DNA from: Streptomyces colonosanans
GTDB taxonomy: Bacteria; Actinomycetota; Actinomycetes; Streptomycetales; Streptomycetaceae
Reading direction: 5' to 3'
Length of the DNA stretch: 64,000 nt
NCBI RefSeq assembly: GCF_001866645.1
Contig: NZ_MLYP01000004.1
Coordinates: 52,230-116,229 of the forward strand
The notes under the pieces were generated by a model. It was given only the letters and a program-made list of their open reading frames with translations, did not search any database and had not been told where the DNA came from. Of this stretch, positions 26,085 to 33,909 are shown in pieces. Made by a program: the position numbers and the translations under genes. Positions within the stretch are counted from its first letter, which is position 1; each line of letters opens with the position of its first letter.

Positions 26085-26486
26085 CAGCCAGACGCTGCGC
26101 AGCGGAACTGCTCCCGTACAGCGTGTAAGCCGCGGGGAACCGGCTCCAAGGGCAGATGCGGGGAGAACGCCATCAACTGGAGCGCCAGACAGTCATGGAG
26201 GACCCGCTTCGGGAGGCCGCCCGAGACTGTGAGCGAACTCCTAAAACGGTGGCTATTGATACGGCAGGCGCTCAGGTCAGACGGCCACGCTCGTGCCAGG
26301 CACGTGCCAGATCGGGCGGGGAACCACGGGAAATAACGGGGACCAGGCCGCCGATCAGGCAGGCCCCGTCGCCGCTCCACCACAGGTCAGGCCAGCAACC
26401 ACCCGTAGACAACCCAAGCTTCCCAAGCTGATGGCACGGCGAAATCCCGCTGCCTGGGCGTCCTCAGGTGTCCTACCGTTCCGCCT
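26085..26486. other. Non-coding stretch with a tRNA-type attachment relic
   Basis: No gene is supported in these 402 bases. Two gtgccag copies lie near 26293-26310, a caggtca box lies at about 26382, and AGCTTCCCAAGCT at 26417-26429 resembles an anticodon arm with a CCC anticodon. This order resembles int-attP sequence of elements that integrate in tRNA genes. The end of this stretch is the leader of the split SUKH gene. Confidence 0.4.
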
Positions 26487-26501
26487 ATGACTCCGATCAG
26501 C

Positions 26502-27959
26502 CACGGCAGCTGTAGTTCTGGTCATGGCTGGTCCTGAAGAGCGTGTCGGCGCTGGTGGCAGGCTCGTGCGATGGCTTGATGGCGGCGGCGCCAGGCCATT
26601 CAGTGCAGGATGTGTTCCGCGTCTCGGACTGGTGGTGTGAGGACGAACGCCCGAAGGAATCGGACGAGTTCGGGGCAGGTCAACGGGACGAGATGGGCCG
26701 GACCGGCAGGGCCGGCCGTGGTCGTGGCAGTGGCGGTCAGGGCGAGGACGGCGGATGCGACAAGGGAGAAAAGCGACCAGCGCATCCAGGAGTTCCAGCA
26801 GGTCACCTGCCCTTCGTCCAGGCCAGTGAAGGTCTTGCCGAGTTGGAAAGTCTCCTCGATCCGCCACCGTCGGCAGATCACTTCCACCAGCTGGGCGAGG
26901 GTGACATCTTCGGTCGACCAGCAGCGGAAGAAGGAGATCTCGCCGATGTACCGGTGTCGGCGAGCGACCAGGACGCTGGTGCCGTCATCTCCGTGTCCGT
27001 TGGGGGTGTCGTCCGCACGGACATCGAGCCAGGCCCAGTCGTACTCGCGGGTGCCCTTCGTTCCGTGTCCGGTCTGCATGCGCATCCACTGGTGCGGCAG
27101 TATCTTGTTGATCATCTGGCGGGCCTTCCACCTGCGGCCCGCTCCATCCGTGACCGTGTACGTGTGGGACACGCCGACCGCGTAGCCGAGCCCGAATTCC
27201 CGCATACTCCTGCGAAGTTCACGTCCCGAATACACATCGTCACCGGCGAACCAGCGTGTCCGGACACCCAACTCGAGCGCGTTTTTGACCATGGCGGCGG
27301 TCTGCTGCAGCTTCGTCGCGAACATGATCCCTTCCGGGACGCCGACTGCCTCGCGGCGCTCCTCGTCCGCAGCCCAGTCCCTCGGGAGATACAGGGCCCG
27401 GTCGATCACCACCCGCACCGACTCGGTGACCGCGGCCAGGTGCACGGCGACCTGGCACAGTCCGACGCCTTTGATCGCGCCGGAGTACTGGCGGCCGGCG
27501 CCGACGCAGTCGGTCGAGGACTTCGCGTCCCCGGTCTCGTCCGCGACCAGCACCACGTCCTGACCTGCAAGTTCACGCGCGACCAGGCGGGCGATCTCCT
27601 CCCGGGCCCGGTCATGGTCGAACCTCGCCCGTGACAGCAGATGCTGCAGCCGGTGCGGGCCTGGATGCCCCAGCGCCTCAGCCAGCGTCCAGCAGTTCCG
27701 CGTGTCCACCTCCGTCAGCAGCCCGTTGATCATCTCCGCTGCCGTCGCACGTGTCTCACGCCGCGCGAAGCAGCCCGCGATCGCATCCATCGCCGCCCGG
27801 AACACCCGGCCCCAGGCCGCCTGGGCTATCGTGGCCTCCGCGGCCACCTGGTCCTGAAACGTCGTCACAAACGTTCATGATCATGGTGGCCGTACCTATG
27901 CCCGCACCCGACCCCGCAAGCCGCCGACCAGCACAGACACCGGAACTACAACTGCCGTG
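26502..27959 (-). mobile_element. IS701-family insertion sequence, complete
   Basis: This element of about 1.46 kb has 19-base terminal inverted repeats matching at 17 of 19 positions: cacggcagctgtagttctg at 26502-26520, and cggaactacaactgccgtg at 27941-27959. Both flanks carry TCAGC (26497-26501 and 27960-27964), a target duplication of 4-5 bases. One intact transposase gene is inside. The clean duplication and intact flanking frame indicate a recent insertion. Confidence 0.9.
26600..27868 (-). CDS. IS701-family transposase
   Basis: This 422-aa transposase is full length. Candidate catalytic residues are Asp in LVADETGDAK, Asp in WFAGDDVYSG and Glu in RWRIEETFQLGKTF. The N-terminus is helical and the C-terminus hydrophobic (SLVASAVLALTATATTT), normal for the family. 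It reads opposite to the gene it interrupts. Confidence 0.92.
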   Translation of the reverse strand: MTTFQDQVAAEATIAQAAWGRVFRAAMDAIAGCFARRETRATAAEMINGLLTEVDTRNCWTLAEALGHPGPHRLQHLLSRARFDHDRAREEIARLVARELAGQDVVLVADETGDAKSSTDCVGAGRQYSGAIKGVGLCQVAVHLAAVTESVRVVIDRALYLPRDWAADEERREAVGVPEGIMFATKLQQTAAMVKNALELGVRTRWFAGDDVYSGRELRRSMREFGLGYAVGVSHTYTVTDGAGRRWKARQMINKILPHQWMRMQTGHGTKGTREYDWAWLDVRADDTPNGHGDDGTSVLVARRHRYIGEISFFRCWSTEDVTLAQLVEVICRRWRIEETFQLGKTFTGLDEGQVTCWNSWMRWSLFSLVASAVLALTATATTTAGPAGPAHLVPLTCPELVRFLRAFVLTPPVRDAEHILH

Positions 27960-28531
27960 TCAGCCCCGAGAATCCGCTGACCTCAGAGGACGCCCAGGCG
28001 TTGCTCGCCGTGCTCCCTGCCCGAGTCGAGGTCAAGCGAGGGATGAGTGAGCGTGAACTCGACCGGGTCGAGGAGCGCTGGGGGTTCCGCTTCGCTCCAG
28101 AGCACCGGACGCTGTTGGGCGCAGGACTGCCGACGGGCGGCCGTGGCTGGCCCGACTGGCGGGACGGCAACGCGGAGGAGTTGGCGGAGCGGCTGGCTTG
28201 GCCGATCGACGGTGTGCTGTTCGACGTGGAACACAACGGCTTCTGGCATCCGGAGTGGGATCCGCGGCCGGCGGGCACTCAGGACGCCTTGGAAGTGGCT
28301 CGCAGCTACTTGGCCAAGGTCCCGGTGATGGTGCCGATCTACTCACACCGGTGTCTGCTGGCGGATCCGAACCGTACGGGCACGCCCGTGCTGTCGATGT
28401 ACCAGACGGACATCATTTACTACGGCACCGATCTGGCCGACTACTTCCACCACGAGTTCGGTCGCCCGGTGCCCACACCGGAGGACCATCAGCACGCCGA
28501 GATCCCGTTCTGGTCCTACTTCCTGGACTGA

Positions 28532-28666
28532 ACGGCTCCCAAGCAGGACTGGCCTTGCGCGACGCCGGACAGGTGCGTACGTCAGCAACTCTGTCCGGCC
28601 GTCACACCAGCCGACGACGGACGCCAGACCGGCCTCGGATCGAACTCCTAATGCGGTGCTCATCCC
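28532..28666. other. Spacer after the split SUKH gene
   Basis: No gene, terminator or clear repeat is visible in this stretch between the SUKH stop and the HAD relic. Confidence 0.4.
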
Positions 28667-28870
28667 GGTATGACGGAACGGAGCCAATCGGCGAGCGTGG
28701 AGAAGTCAGCGTCCACGAGGCCCTTGGCCGGGTTGACGCGATGAAGCAGTGACGGTCCAGGGTGGCTGGCGTCGACCCACAGGCGGTCCATGGCGCTGAT
28801 CTAGTCGTCGACCCAGATGAACGGCCGGCCGTCGGCCCGGCGGCACAATAGCCCGGCGTGGCAATGGGCG
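28667..28870 (-). pseudogene. Relic of a HAD-domain protein C-terminus with an in-frame stop
   Basis: The minus strand reads HCHAGLLCRRADGRPFIWVDD, a TAG stop, then ISAMDRLWVDASHPGPSLLH, NPAKGLVDADF and STLADWLRS. This is the C-terminal part of a HAD-superfamily protein common in actinomycete accessory regions. The N-terminal half with the nucleophile Asp is absent, and a TAG interrupts what is left. Confidence 0.7.
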
Positions 28871-28882
28871 ACTCCCTCGTCG

Positions 28883-29069
28883 CTGGGCCGTCTCTGGGCC
28901 GTCCGAGGTCGCTCGACAGTGGCCAACGACGACCACCAAGCGCACGAGCCTACTGCTCCTGAGCAGCGAAAACGCAGGTCGCCAAGATCCCCGACAAGAC
29001 CCAGGGCAAGAAGAAGTAACGCGGAACGATCAAGCCCCCTGCCTGCGGGTTTCCCGTGGGCAGGGGGCT
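28883..29069 (+). other. Putative attachment region with the gpmA 3'-end repeat, second copy
   Basis: CTGGGCCGTCTCTGGGCCGT at 28883 followed by CCGAGG leads into aaaacgcaggtcgcc, then the 19 bases ccagggcaagaagaagtaa (29001-29019) identical to the end of gpmA. An inverted-repeat terminator follows (29033-29069). The order arm, caggtc box, gene-end core and terminator is what an integrative-element right end would show. The same order recurs at 30966-31162. Confidence 0.7.
29033..29069 (+). terminator. Terminator-like inverted repeat after the second gpmA-end copy
   Basis: The arms AGCCCCCTGCC and GGCAGGGGGCT flank gcgggtttcccgtg. It closely resembles the stem at 31125-31162. Confidence 0.7.
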
Positions 29070-29358
29070 TCTTCACGGGCGGCGGCCGTGGGACTGCAGA
29101 CGCTGGTGGCGCCAGCGCCGGACTGTCACCCGGAAGGCCAAAGGGCGAGGCCGCATGCCGTACCGGGCCGACTCGGGGCCACCAGAGGCTGCTGCACGAT
29201 GACCAACGCCGACGGCTGAGTCGCAGGTCCCAGCGTTGATCGATTACACGGCCGCAGGTCAGAGACCCGGCTCTGCACCTCCTCGGGCCCTGTGTGTGGC
29301 GCAACCCACTGGTGGCAGCCCGCGCCAAGATGCATCGCGCATGAGCTGAGGAACCACG
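29070..29358. other. Non-coding spacer before the glycosyltransferase
   Basis: No gene is supported here. The sequence is ordinary G/C-rich DNA between the second attachment copy and the glycosyltransferase stop codon. Confidence 0.35.
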
Positions 29359-30489
29359 TCAGGCCTCTGCGAGCTGCTCCGAGCCCGCCTTGAGTTGTGC
29401 GAGGGCGCATTCGAGGTTCTCGGTCACACGCCGGCGCTGATCGACGGGCAGCTTGCCGCCGTCAAGCAGGTGTTCGCAACAGCTCTTCGACTCCTCGTAC
29501 GCTCCGGTCCAGAAGGCGGAGATCGCGAGTTCGTCGAGTACGCGCCAGTCGTACCAGTCCGACTCGACGGACAGATGGTCACCGCTGGGGTAGGGGATCC
29601 GGAACGCCTGCCCCGCGAACATGTAGGCGAGCGGCCATCGTCGGCCGAACCGGCACCAGCGCGCGAGCTCGCCGAGCGGCTCGGCGCGTGTCGGCCGGGC
29701 CTCGTGTGCGCGAAGGTAGCGGTCCATCACCTCGTCCGCCGGCCGTTCCATCCTCTCCGCGAGCCGTGCGCCGGACAGGTGGGCGCAGAAGACCTCCTCG
29801 TCCCAACCGCCTATGGCCGCCCTGCGGTCATAGGCCTCCAGCGCCTTCTCCAGCTCAAGAGCGTTATGCCAGCTCTGGGCGACGTAGAAGGCGTAACGGG
29901 TGTTGTCGGGCTCCTTGATCAGGCCTTGCTCGAGGATCTCGGCATCGCGCAGATACTTCTCCCGCACGCTTTTGCCCATGCTGCGCCCCCCGCCGCCCAC
30001 AATGCGGATACAGGCGCCTTCGACCGTCCCGAGGGTGCACCGCGTACCGCAGTCGAGGTATTCGTGCAGGACGCCGACGTACCGCCACGGCAGCCGCGTC
30101 GAAACCAGAGCGGAGCGCCGGTTGACGCTGGAGCCGTCCCGCACGGTGATGTTGTAGGCATCGAGGGCCAGCTCCGGCAGACGGAAGCCGGACTCGACCT
30201 CCATCATGTCGTCGGCGTCCATGAAGAGCAGGTAGTCCGCTCTGCTACGGGCGAGTTCGACCGCCTCGGTGCGGCTGCCGTCGAACCCCTTCCAAGGTCG
30301 TTCGTACAACTCGCCCGGCAGATCGCCGTAGACCTCGCGGATGACGTCCTGCGTGCCGTCGGTCGAGCCCGTGTCCACGATGACCCATGTGTCGATCAAG
30401 GGCCGTACGGATTCGAGACAACGTCGGATGACGTGGGCTTCGTCCTTGACGATCATATTGAGGCAGACCGTTGGCTTCACGGGTCCCAT
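29359..30489 (-). CDS. Family 2 glycosyltransferase with a TPR-like C-terminal region
   Basis: This roughly 376-aa protein begins with a GT2 nucleotide-diphospho-sugar fold (VCLNMIVKDEAHVIRRCLES, VIVDTGSTDGTQDVI, LLFMDADDMMEV). The acidic DAD triad would bind the metal-sugar nucleotide. The C-terminal half is helical and TPR-like (YAFYVAQSWHNALELEKALE, AYDRRAAIGGWDEE). The start is uncertain: ATG 30489, 30498, 30504 and 30543 are all in frame; 30489 sits closest to the fold. It is alone between two attachment copies, so it is probably cargo of the second element. Confidence 0.8.
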   Translation of the reverse strand: MGPVKPTVCLNMIVKDEAHVIRRCLESVRPLIDTWVIVDTGSTDGTQDVIREVYGDLPGELYERPWKGFDGSRTEAVELARSRADYLLFMDADDMMEVESGFRLPELALDAYNITVRDGSSVNRRSALVSTRLPWRYVGVLHEYLDCGTRCTLGTVEGACIRIVGGGGRSMGKSVREKYLRDAEILEQGLIKEPDNTRYAFYVAQSWHNALELEKALEAYDRRAAIGGWDEEVFCAHLSGARLAERMERPADEVMDRYLRAHEARPTRAEPLGELARWCRFGRRWPLAYMFAGQAFRIPYPSGDHLSVESDWYDWRVLDELAISAFWTGAYEESKSCCEHLLDGGKLPVDQRRRVTENLECALAQLKAGSEQLAEA

Positions 30490-30599
30490 CCAATTCATCA
30501 GCATGCAACCGATATGTGACGGTATCCGGCCACTCAAAGCCACACAAAGAGGCTGACCTAAGGCACTTCGACGACGGTGGGCTGGTCAGTCGGCCCCCA

Positions 30600-30790
30600 G
30601 GCGGCTGTCCGTAGTTGGCTGCGGACGGCAGAGGCTGCTCCGTCCAGACGGTCTTGCCGTCGTGGGTGTAGCGGGTGCCCCACCGCTCGGCGAGCTGCGC
30701 GACCAGGAAGAGCCCGCATCCGCCCTCGTCCGTCAGCGGCATGGACGAAGAGGCGCGCGGCCGGCGCTGGCAGGTCTCGCTCTTGGCCAT
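30600..30790 (-). pseudogene. Relic of an ATP-binding (HATPase) regulatory protein
   Basis: The minus strand encodes TDEGGCGLFLVAQLAERWGT, then RYTHDGKTVWTEQPLP. This is the C-terminal end (G2 box and last strand) of the RsbW-like ATPases abundant in streptomycetes. The N box and Bergerat core are missing. Confidence 0.65.
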
Positions 30791-31237
30791 CGGCGAAGCC
30801 CGACCGTCGGTTAGGTCCCGGGCTGTTCCCGGGCCGCCCCCAGACAGAGCCGGGGATGCAACTGCACTACAGAGCTGGGCACCTCGGATGCCGACCGCGC
30901 GGCTGTGACCGTAGCCTTAGCCACTGACAACGGTCGCTCCGGGAGCACCCCGGCGAGCGTCAATGCCGGGCCGTCTCTGGGCCGTCCGAGGACCCTCGGC
31001 AGTAGCCGACGATGACTGATGACAACCGGTCGTAGGCGGGCAGCCAGGGCTCTCACCAGCAAGAACCCATCTCCTCAAGATCCCCGGCAAGACCCGGGGC
31101 AAGAGAAGTAACTCGTAACGATCAAGCCCCCTGTCTGCGGGTTCTCCGCCGGTAGGGGGCTTGTTCCTGCCCTGGGGCCGTTCTCCGGGCGTCCGAGGCC
31201 ACTCCCCAGCAGCCGACCGACGGACCAGGCACGGCTC
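30791..31237 (+). other. Third attachment-like region with degenerate gpmA 3'-end repeat
   Basis: GGGCCGTCTCTGGGCCGTCC begins at 30968. It is followed after about 100 bases by a degenerate gene-end core (gcaagacccggggcaagaga then agtaac, 31087-31112), a terminator (31125-31162) and a further decayed arm near 31171-31198. The stretch parallels 28883-29069 in the same order. No gene is supported here. Confidence 0.65.
31125..31162 (+). terminator. Terminator-like inverted repeat after the third gpmA-end copy
   Basis: The stem AGCCCCCT...AGGGGGCT is nearly the same as the stem at 29033-29069. Confidence 0.65.
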
Positions 31238-31265
31238 AGGGCCCCGGCATGTGCGCCGGGGCCCT
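31238..31265 (+). terminator. GC-rich inverted repeat
   Basis: The arms AGGGCCCCGG and CCGGGGCCCT flank an 8-base loop, followed by tt. It may terminate transcription coming from the island. Confidence 0.6.
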
Positions 31266-31294
31266 TTGGCGACGTACGGCCGCCTGTCGGGGCA

Positions 31295-31366
31295 CTGGTG
31301 CCCCAACAGGCAACGTCCGCCCCGGCGTTGCTCCTTGAAGGCGAACGTCGCCTGCCGCGGCACTAG
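31295..31366. repeat. Short CTAG-ended inverted-repeat element
   Basis: The element starts near ctggtgccccaacaggcaac and ends ggcgaacgtcgcctgccgcg then gcactag. The arms are inverted copies of each other and match the family at 4440-4720, 57125-57161 and 63871. At about 70 bases it is an internally deleted copy. Confidence 0.7.
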
Positions 31367-31385
31367 GCCGATGCGGCCGTGCCGG

Positions 31386-31538
31386 TCAGCCGCACTGGCA
31401 CGGTGCGCCGGACTGGCACCCGCACCCGCAACCGGAGCCGCAGCCGCAAGCGCCGACCAACGGGAGGCTCTTGATCTCGATGGGCTGTTGGGTCTCGCGC
31501 TCCTGCGTGGGGTCGGGCGCGCTGGGGGTCTCGGCCAT
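31386..31538 (-). CDS. Small cysteine-rich protein, possibly metal-binding
   Basis: This 50-aa protein starts at ATG 31538 after a strong GGAGGG site. The N-terminal 30 residues are polar and acidic (TPSAPDPTQERETQQPIEIK). The last 20 residues hold eight Cys in Cys-Gly patterns (ACGCGSGCGCGC, then CQCG). That density suggests a metallothionein-like metal site or a structural knot. No signal peptide is seen. It lies 121 bases downstream of phoU on the same strand. Confidence 0.6.
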   Translation of the reverse strand: MAETPSAPDPTQERETQQPIEIKSLPLVGACGCGSGCGCGCQSGAPCQCG

Positions 31539-31659
31539 GGGTCCCTCCTCGAGGCTTTCGAGACACTCTGGTGCCTGTACCCATTGCACGCCCGCCGTAC
31601 CCGGCGCATCAACGGCGCACGGGCGCTTGGGCGCGCCCGGAGGGCCCTTCCCGGCTCCG

Positions 31660-32349
31660 TCAGGCGCCCTCGACGCCCGTCACCGACGGGATCTCCGGCT
31701 GGAGTTCGTCGGCGTGCTCGCCCGTCACCAGGTACACCACGCGCTTGGCCACCGCCACCGCGTGGTCGGCGTAGCGCTCGTAGTAGCGGCCCAGCAGGGT
31801 GACGTCCACGGCCGTCTCGATGCCGTGCTTCCAGCGGTCGTCCATCAGGTGCTGGAAGAGCGTGCGGTGGAGCAGGTCCATCTCGTCGTCGTCCTGCTCC
31901 AGCTGCAGCGCCAGGTCGACGTCCTTCGTGATGATCACCTCGGCCGCCTTCGCCATCAGGCGCTGGGCGAGCTGGCCCATCTCCAGGATGGTCGCGTGCA
32001 GGTCCTGCGGGACGGCGCGCTCGGGGAAGCGCAGCCGGGCCAGCTTCGCGACATGCTGGGCCAGGTCGCCCGAGCGCTCCAAATCGGCGCTCATCCGCAG
32101 CGACGTGACGACGATGCGCAGGTCCGTCGCCACCGGCTGCTGGCGCGCGAGGAGGGCTATGGCTCGCGCCTCCAGGTCGTGCTGGAGGTCGTCGACCTTC
32201 TTGTCGCCCTCGATCACGGTCTCCGCCAGCTTCAGGTCGGCGTCGAGGATGGCCGTCGTGGCGCGCCCGATCGCCGACCCGACGAGCCGGGCCATGTCGA
32301 CCAGGCCCTCACTGATCGAATCAAGTTCCTCGTGGTACGCGTCCCGCAT
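31660..32349 (-). CDS. phoU: Phosphate transport/signalling regulator PhoU
   Basis: This 229-aa all-helical protein has the two PhoU repeats, each with the acidic metal-binding signature (about residues 75-110 DLRIVVTSLRMSADLERSGD, and near 180-200 GRYYERYADHAVAVAKRVVY). PhoU links the phosphate transporter to the PhoR-PhoP system. It is divergent from phoR with a PHO box between them, the normal Streptomyces arrangement. Confidence 0.96.
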   Translation of the reverse strand: MRDAYHEELDSISEGLVDMARLVGSAIGRATTAILDADLKLAETVIEGDKKVDDLQHDLEARAIALLARQQPVATDLRIVVTSLRMSADLERSGDLAQHVAKLARLRFPERAVPQDLHATILEMGQLAQRLMAKAAEVIITKDVDLALQLEQDDDEMDLLHRTLFQHLMDDRWKHGIETAVDVTLLGRYYERYADHAVAVAKRVVYLVTGEHADELQPEIPSVTGVEGA

Positions 32350-32483
32350 CAGGGTGTCCCTCTCTCACGTCTGCTTCGGGGCCGGGGCCGGGGCCCGTTG
32401 CCGCCATGGCGAACACGGCGGACACGGTGCCCTCCGTACCCCACGCTCCCACGTTCCAGCCCGTACGCGACTGATTCCGGCAT

Positions 32484-32516
32484 CCCGAATGAACCGGTAC
32501 TGGCCCCGAGGTGAAC
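32484..32516 (-). promoter_or_regulatory. PHO box: three adjacent 11-base direct-repeat units
   Basis: Read on the minus strand the units are GTTCACCTCGG, GGCCAGTACCG and GTTCATTCGGG, exactly contiguous. The outer two match the Streptomyces PhoP direct-repeat consensus GTTCACC; the middle one is degenerate. The site lies 135-167 bases before phoU and 74-106 bases before phoR, placed to control both. Confidence 0.85.
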
Positions 32517-32589
32517 TCTGGGCGACGAGTGTTCTAGCTCGCACTCGGATGGCTGTGGGCAGCGGACAGGGCGTGCCTAACCTGGATGC

Positions 32590-33909
32590 ATGGACGTGAA
32601 CGCGGCGGTCGCCGCAGCGGCAGCGATCGCCGGAGTTCTCACCGGCGTCATCGCGATGCTGGCGTTCCGCTGGAGCGAGCGCGATCAAAAACGCCCCACC
32701 CGCACTTCTCTGAACACCGACCCCGTGCTTCCGCCGGGTGTGGACACGGTGCTGTCCGTGCTGGGGTCCTCGGCCGTCGTCCTCGACGAGGTCGACACCG
32801 TGGTGAAGGCCAGCTCGGCCGCGTACGCGCTCGGCCTTGTACGCGGGGGAAAGATCGCCGTCGAGCCGATGCTCCAGATGGCACGCGACACCCGGCGCGA
32901 CGGCGAGATACGCCAGGTCGAGCTGGACCTGCCGCGCCGGGGCACCGGGCGTGGCGAGGCCCTCGCCGTCTCCGCGCGCGTGGCGCCCCTCGGCTCCCGG
33001 CTCGTGCTGCTCCTCGTCGAGGACCTCACCGAGGCCCGCCGGATCGAGGCGGTGCGCCGCGACTTCGTCGCCAACGTCAGCCATGAGCTGAAGACACCGG
33101 TGGGGGCCCTGTCGCTGCTCTCCGAGGCCGTGATGGACGCCTCCGACGACCCCGAGGCCGTGGAGCGCTTCGCGGGCCGGATGCAGATCGAGGCGACCCG
33201 GCTGACGAACCTGGTGCAGGAACTCATCGACCTGTCGCGGGTGCAGAACGACGACCCCCTCGAGGACGCCGAGCCCGTACGCGTCGACGAACTGGTCGCC
33301 GAGGCCGTCGACCGCTGCCGCCACCAGGCCGGCACCAAGCAGATCACCATGGCCTCGAACGTCTGGGTGCCCGACGGGCTCGATCAGAGGGGTGGCACGC
33401 GACGGGCGGGCGGCTCCGCCGGTCTGCACGTATGGGGCAACCGTGGTCAGCTGGCCGCCGCCCTCGGCAACCTCGTCGAGAACGCCGTCAACTACTCGCC
33501 CGCCCGCACCCGCGTCGGCATAGCCGCGCGCCGGGTGTCCGCGCCCGGCGGGGACCTGATCGAGATCGCCGTGACCGACCAGGGCATCGGCATCACCGAG
33601 AAGGACAAGGAGCGCATCTTCGAGCGCTTCTACCGCGTCGACCCGGCCCGCTCCCGTGCCACGGGTGGTACGGGCCTCGGTCTCGCGATCGTCAAGCATG
33701 TGGCCGCCTCGCACGGCGGGGAGGTCACAGTGTGGAGTTCCGAGGGTCAGGGCTCCACGTTCACCCTGCGGCTGCCGGAGGCGGGTGCGGCCCGCGACCG
33801 TGCGACCGACCATCCGTCCGACCTCGATGACGAGGCCGGCCGGCCCGACGGGACGACCACCGTCTCTTCCCCGTACGAACCGCTTCCCGCCCCGGAGGTC
33901 CTTCAGTGA
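32590..33909 (+). CDS. phoR: Phosphate sensor histidine kinase PhoR
   Basis: This 439-aa kinase has one N-terminal membrane segment (AAVAAAAAIAGVLTGVIAML), a PAS-like region and a HisKA box (FVANVSHELKTPVGALSLL). A HATPase follows with N box (GNLVENAVNYS), DQGIGI and GTGLGLAIVKHV. Between HisKA and HATPase there is a Gly/Arg-rich linker (GLDQRGGTRRAGGSAGL). The stop overlaps the phoP GTG start (GTGA), so the two are translationally coupled. Confidence 0.96.
   Translation: MDVNAAVAAAAAIAGVLTGVIAMLAFRWSERDQKRPTRTSLNTDPVLPPGVDTVLSVLGSSAVVLDEVDTVVKASSAAYALGLVRGGKIAVEPMLQMARDTRRDGEIRQVELDLPRRGTGRGEALAVSARVAPLGSRLVLLLVEDLTEARRIEAVRRDFVANVSHELKTPVGALSLLSEAVMDASDDPEAVERFAGRMQIEATRLTNLVQELIDLSRVQNDDPLEDAEPVRVDELVAEAVDRCRHQAGTKQITMASNVWVPDGLDQRGGTRRAGGSAGLHVWGNRGQLAAALGNLVENAVNYSPARTRVGIAARRVSAPGGDLIEIAVTDQGIGITEKDKERIFERFYRVDPARSRATGGTGLGLAIVKHVAASHGGEVTVWSSEGQGSTFTLRLPEAGAARDRATDHPSDLDDEAGRPDGTTTVSSPYEPLPAPEVLQ

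Larger units (their letters stand above)
26487..28531 (+). pseudogene. SUKH (SMI1/KNR4) family gene split by an IS701-type element
   Basis: The first five codons (ATG ACT CCG ATC AGC, 26487-26501) are separated from the rest (27965-28531) by the insertion. Removing the IS and one TCAGC copy restores a single frame: MTPIS joined to PENPLTSEDAQALLAVLPAR, then SERELDRVEERWGFRFAPEH, about 194 codons. The SMI1/KNR4-type N-terminus (L-x-x-VEERWGF-x-F) is the SUKH signature. SUKH proteins act as immunity proteins against nuclease or deaminase toxins, and also elsewhere. The gene is inactivated unless a downstream start is used. Confidence 0.85.

Noticed and set aside
20190..31160. An integrase or excisionase gene inside the island
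   Set aside because: All frames in the stretch were read and none shows tyrosine or serine recombinase motifs; only transposases are present.
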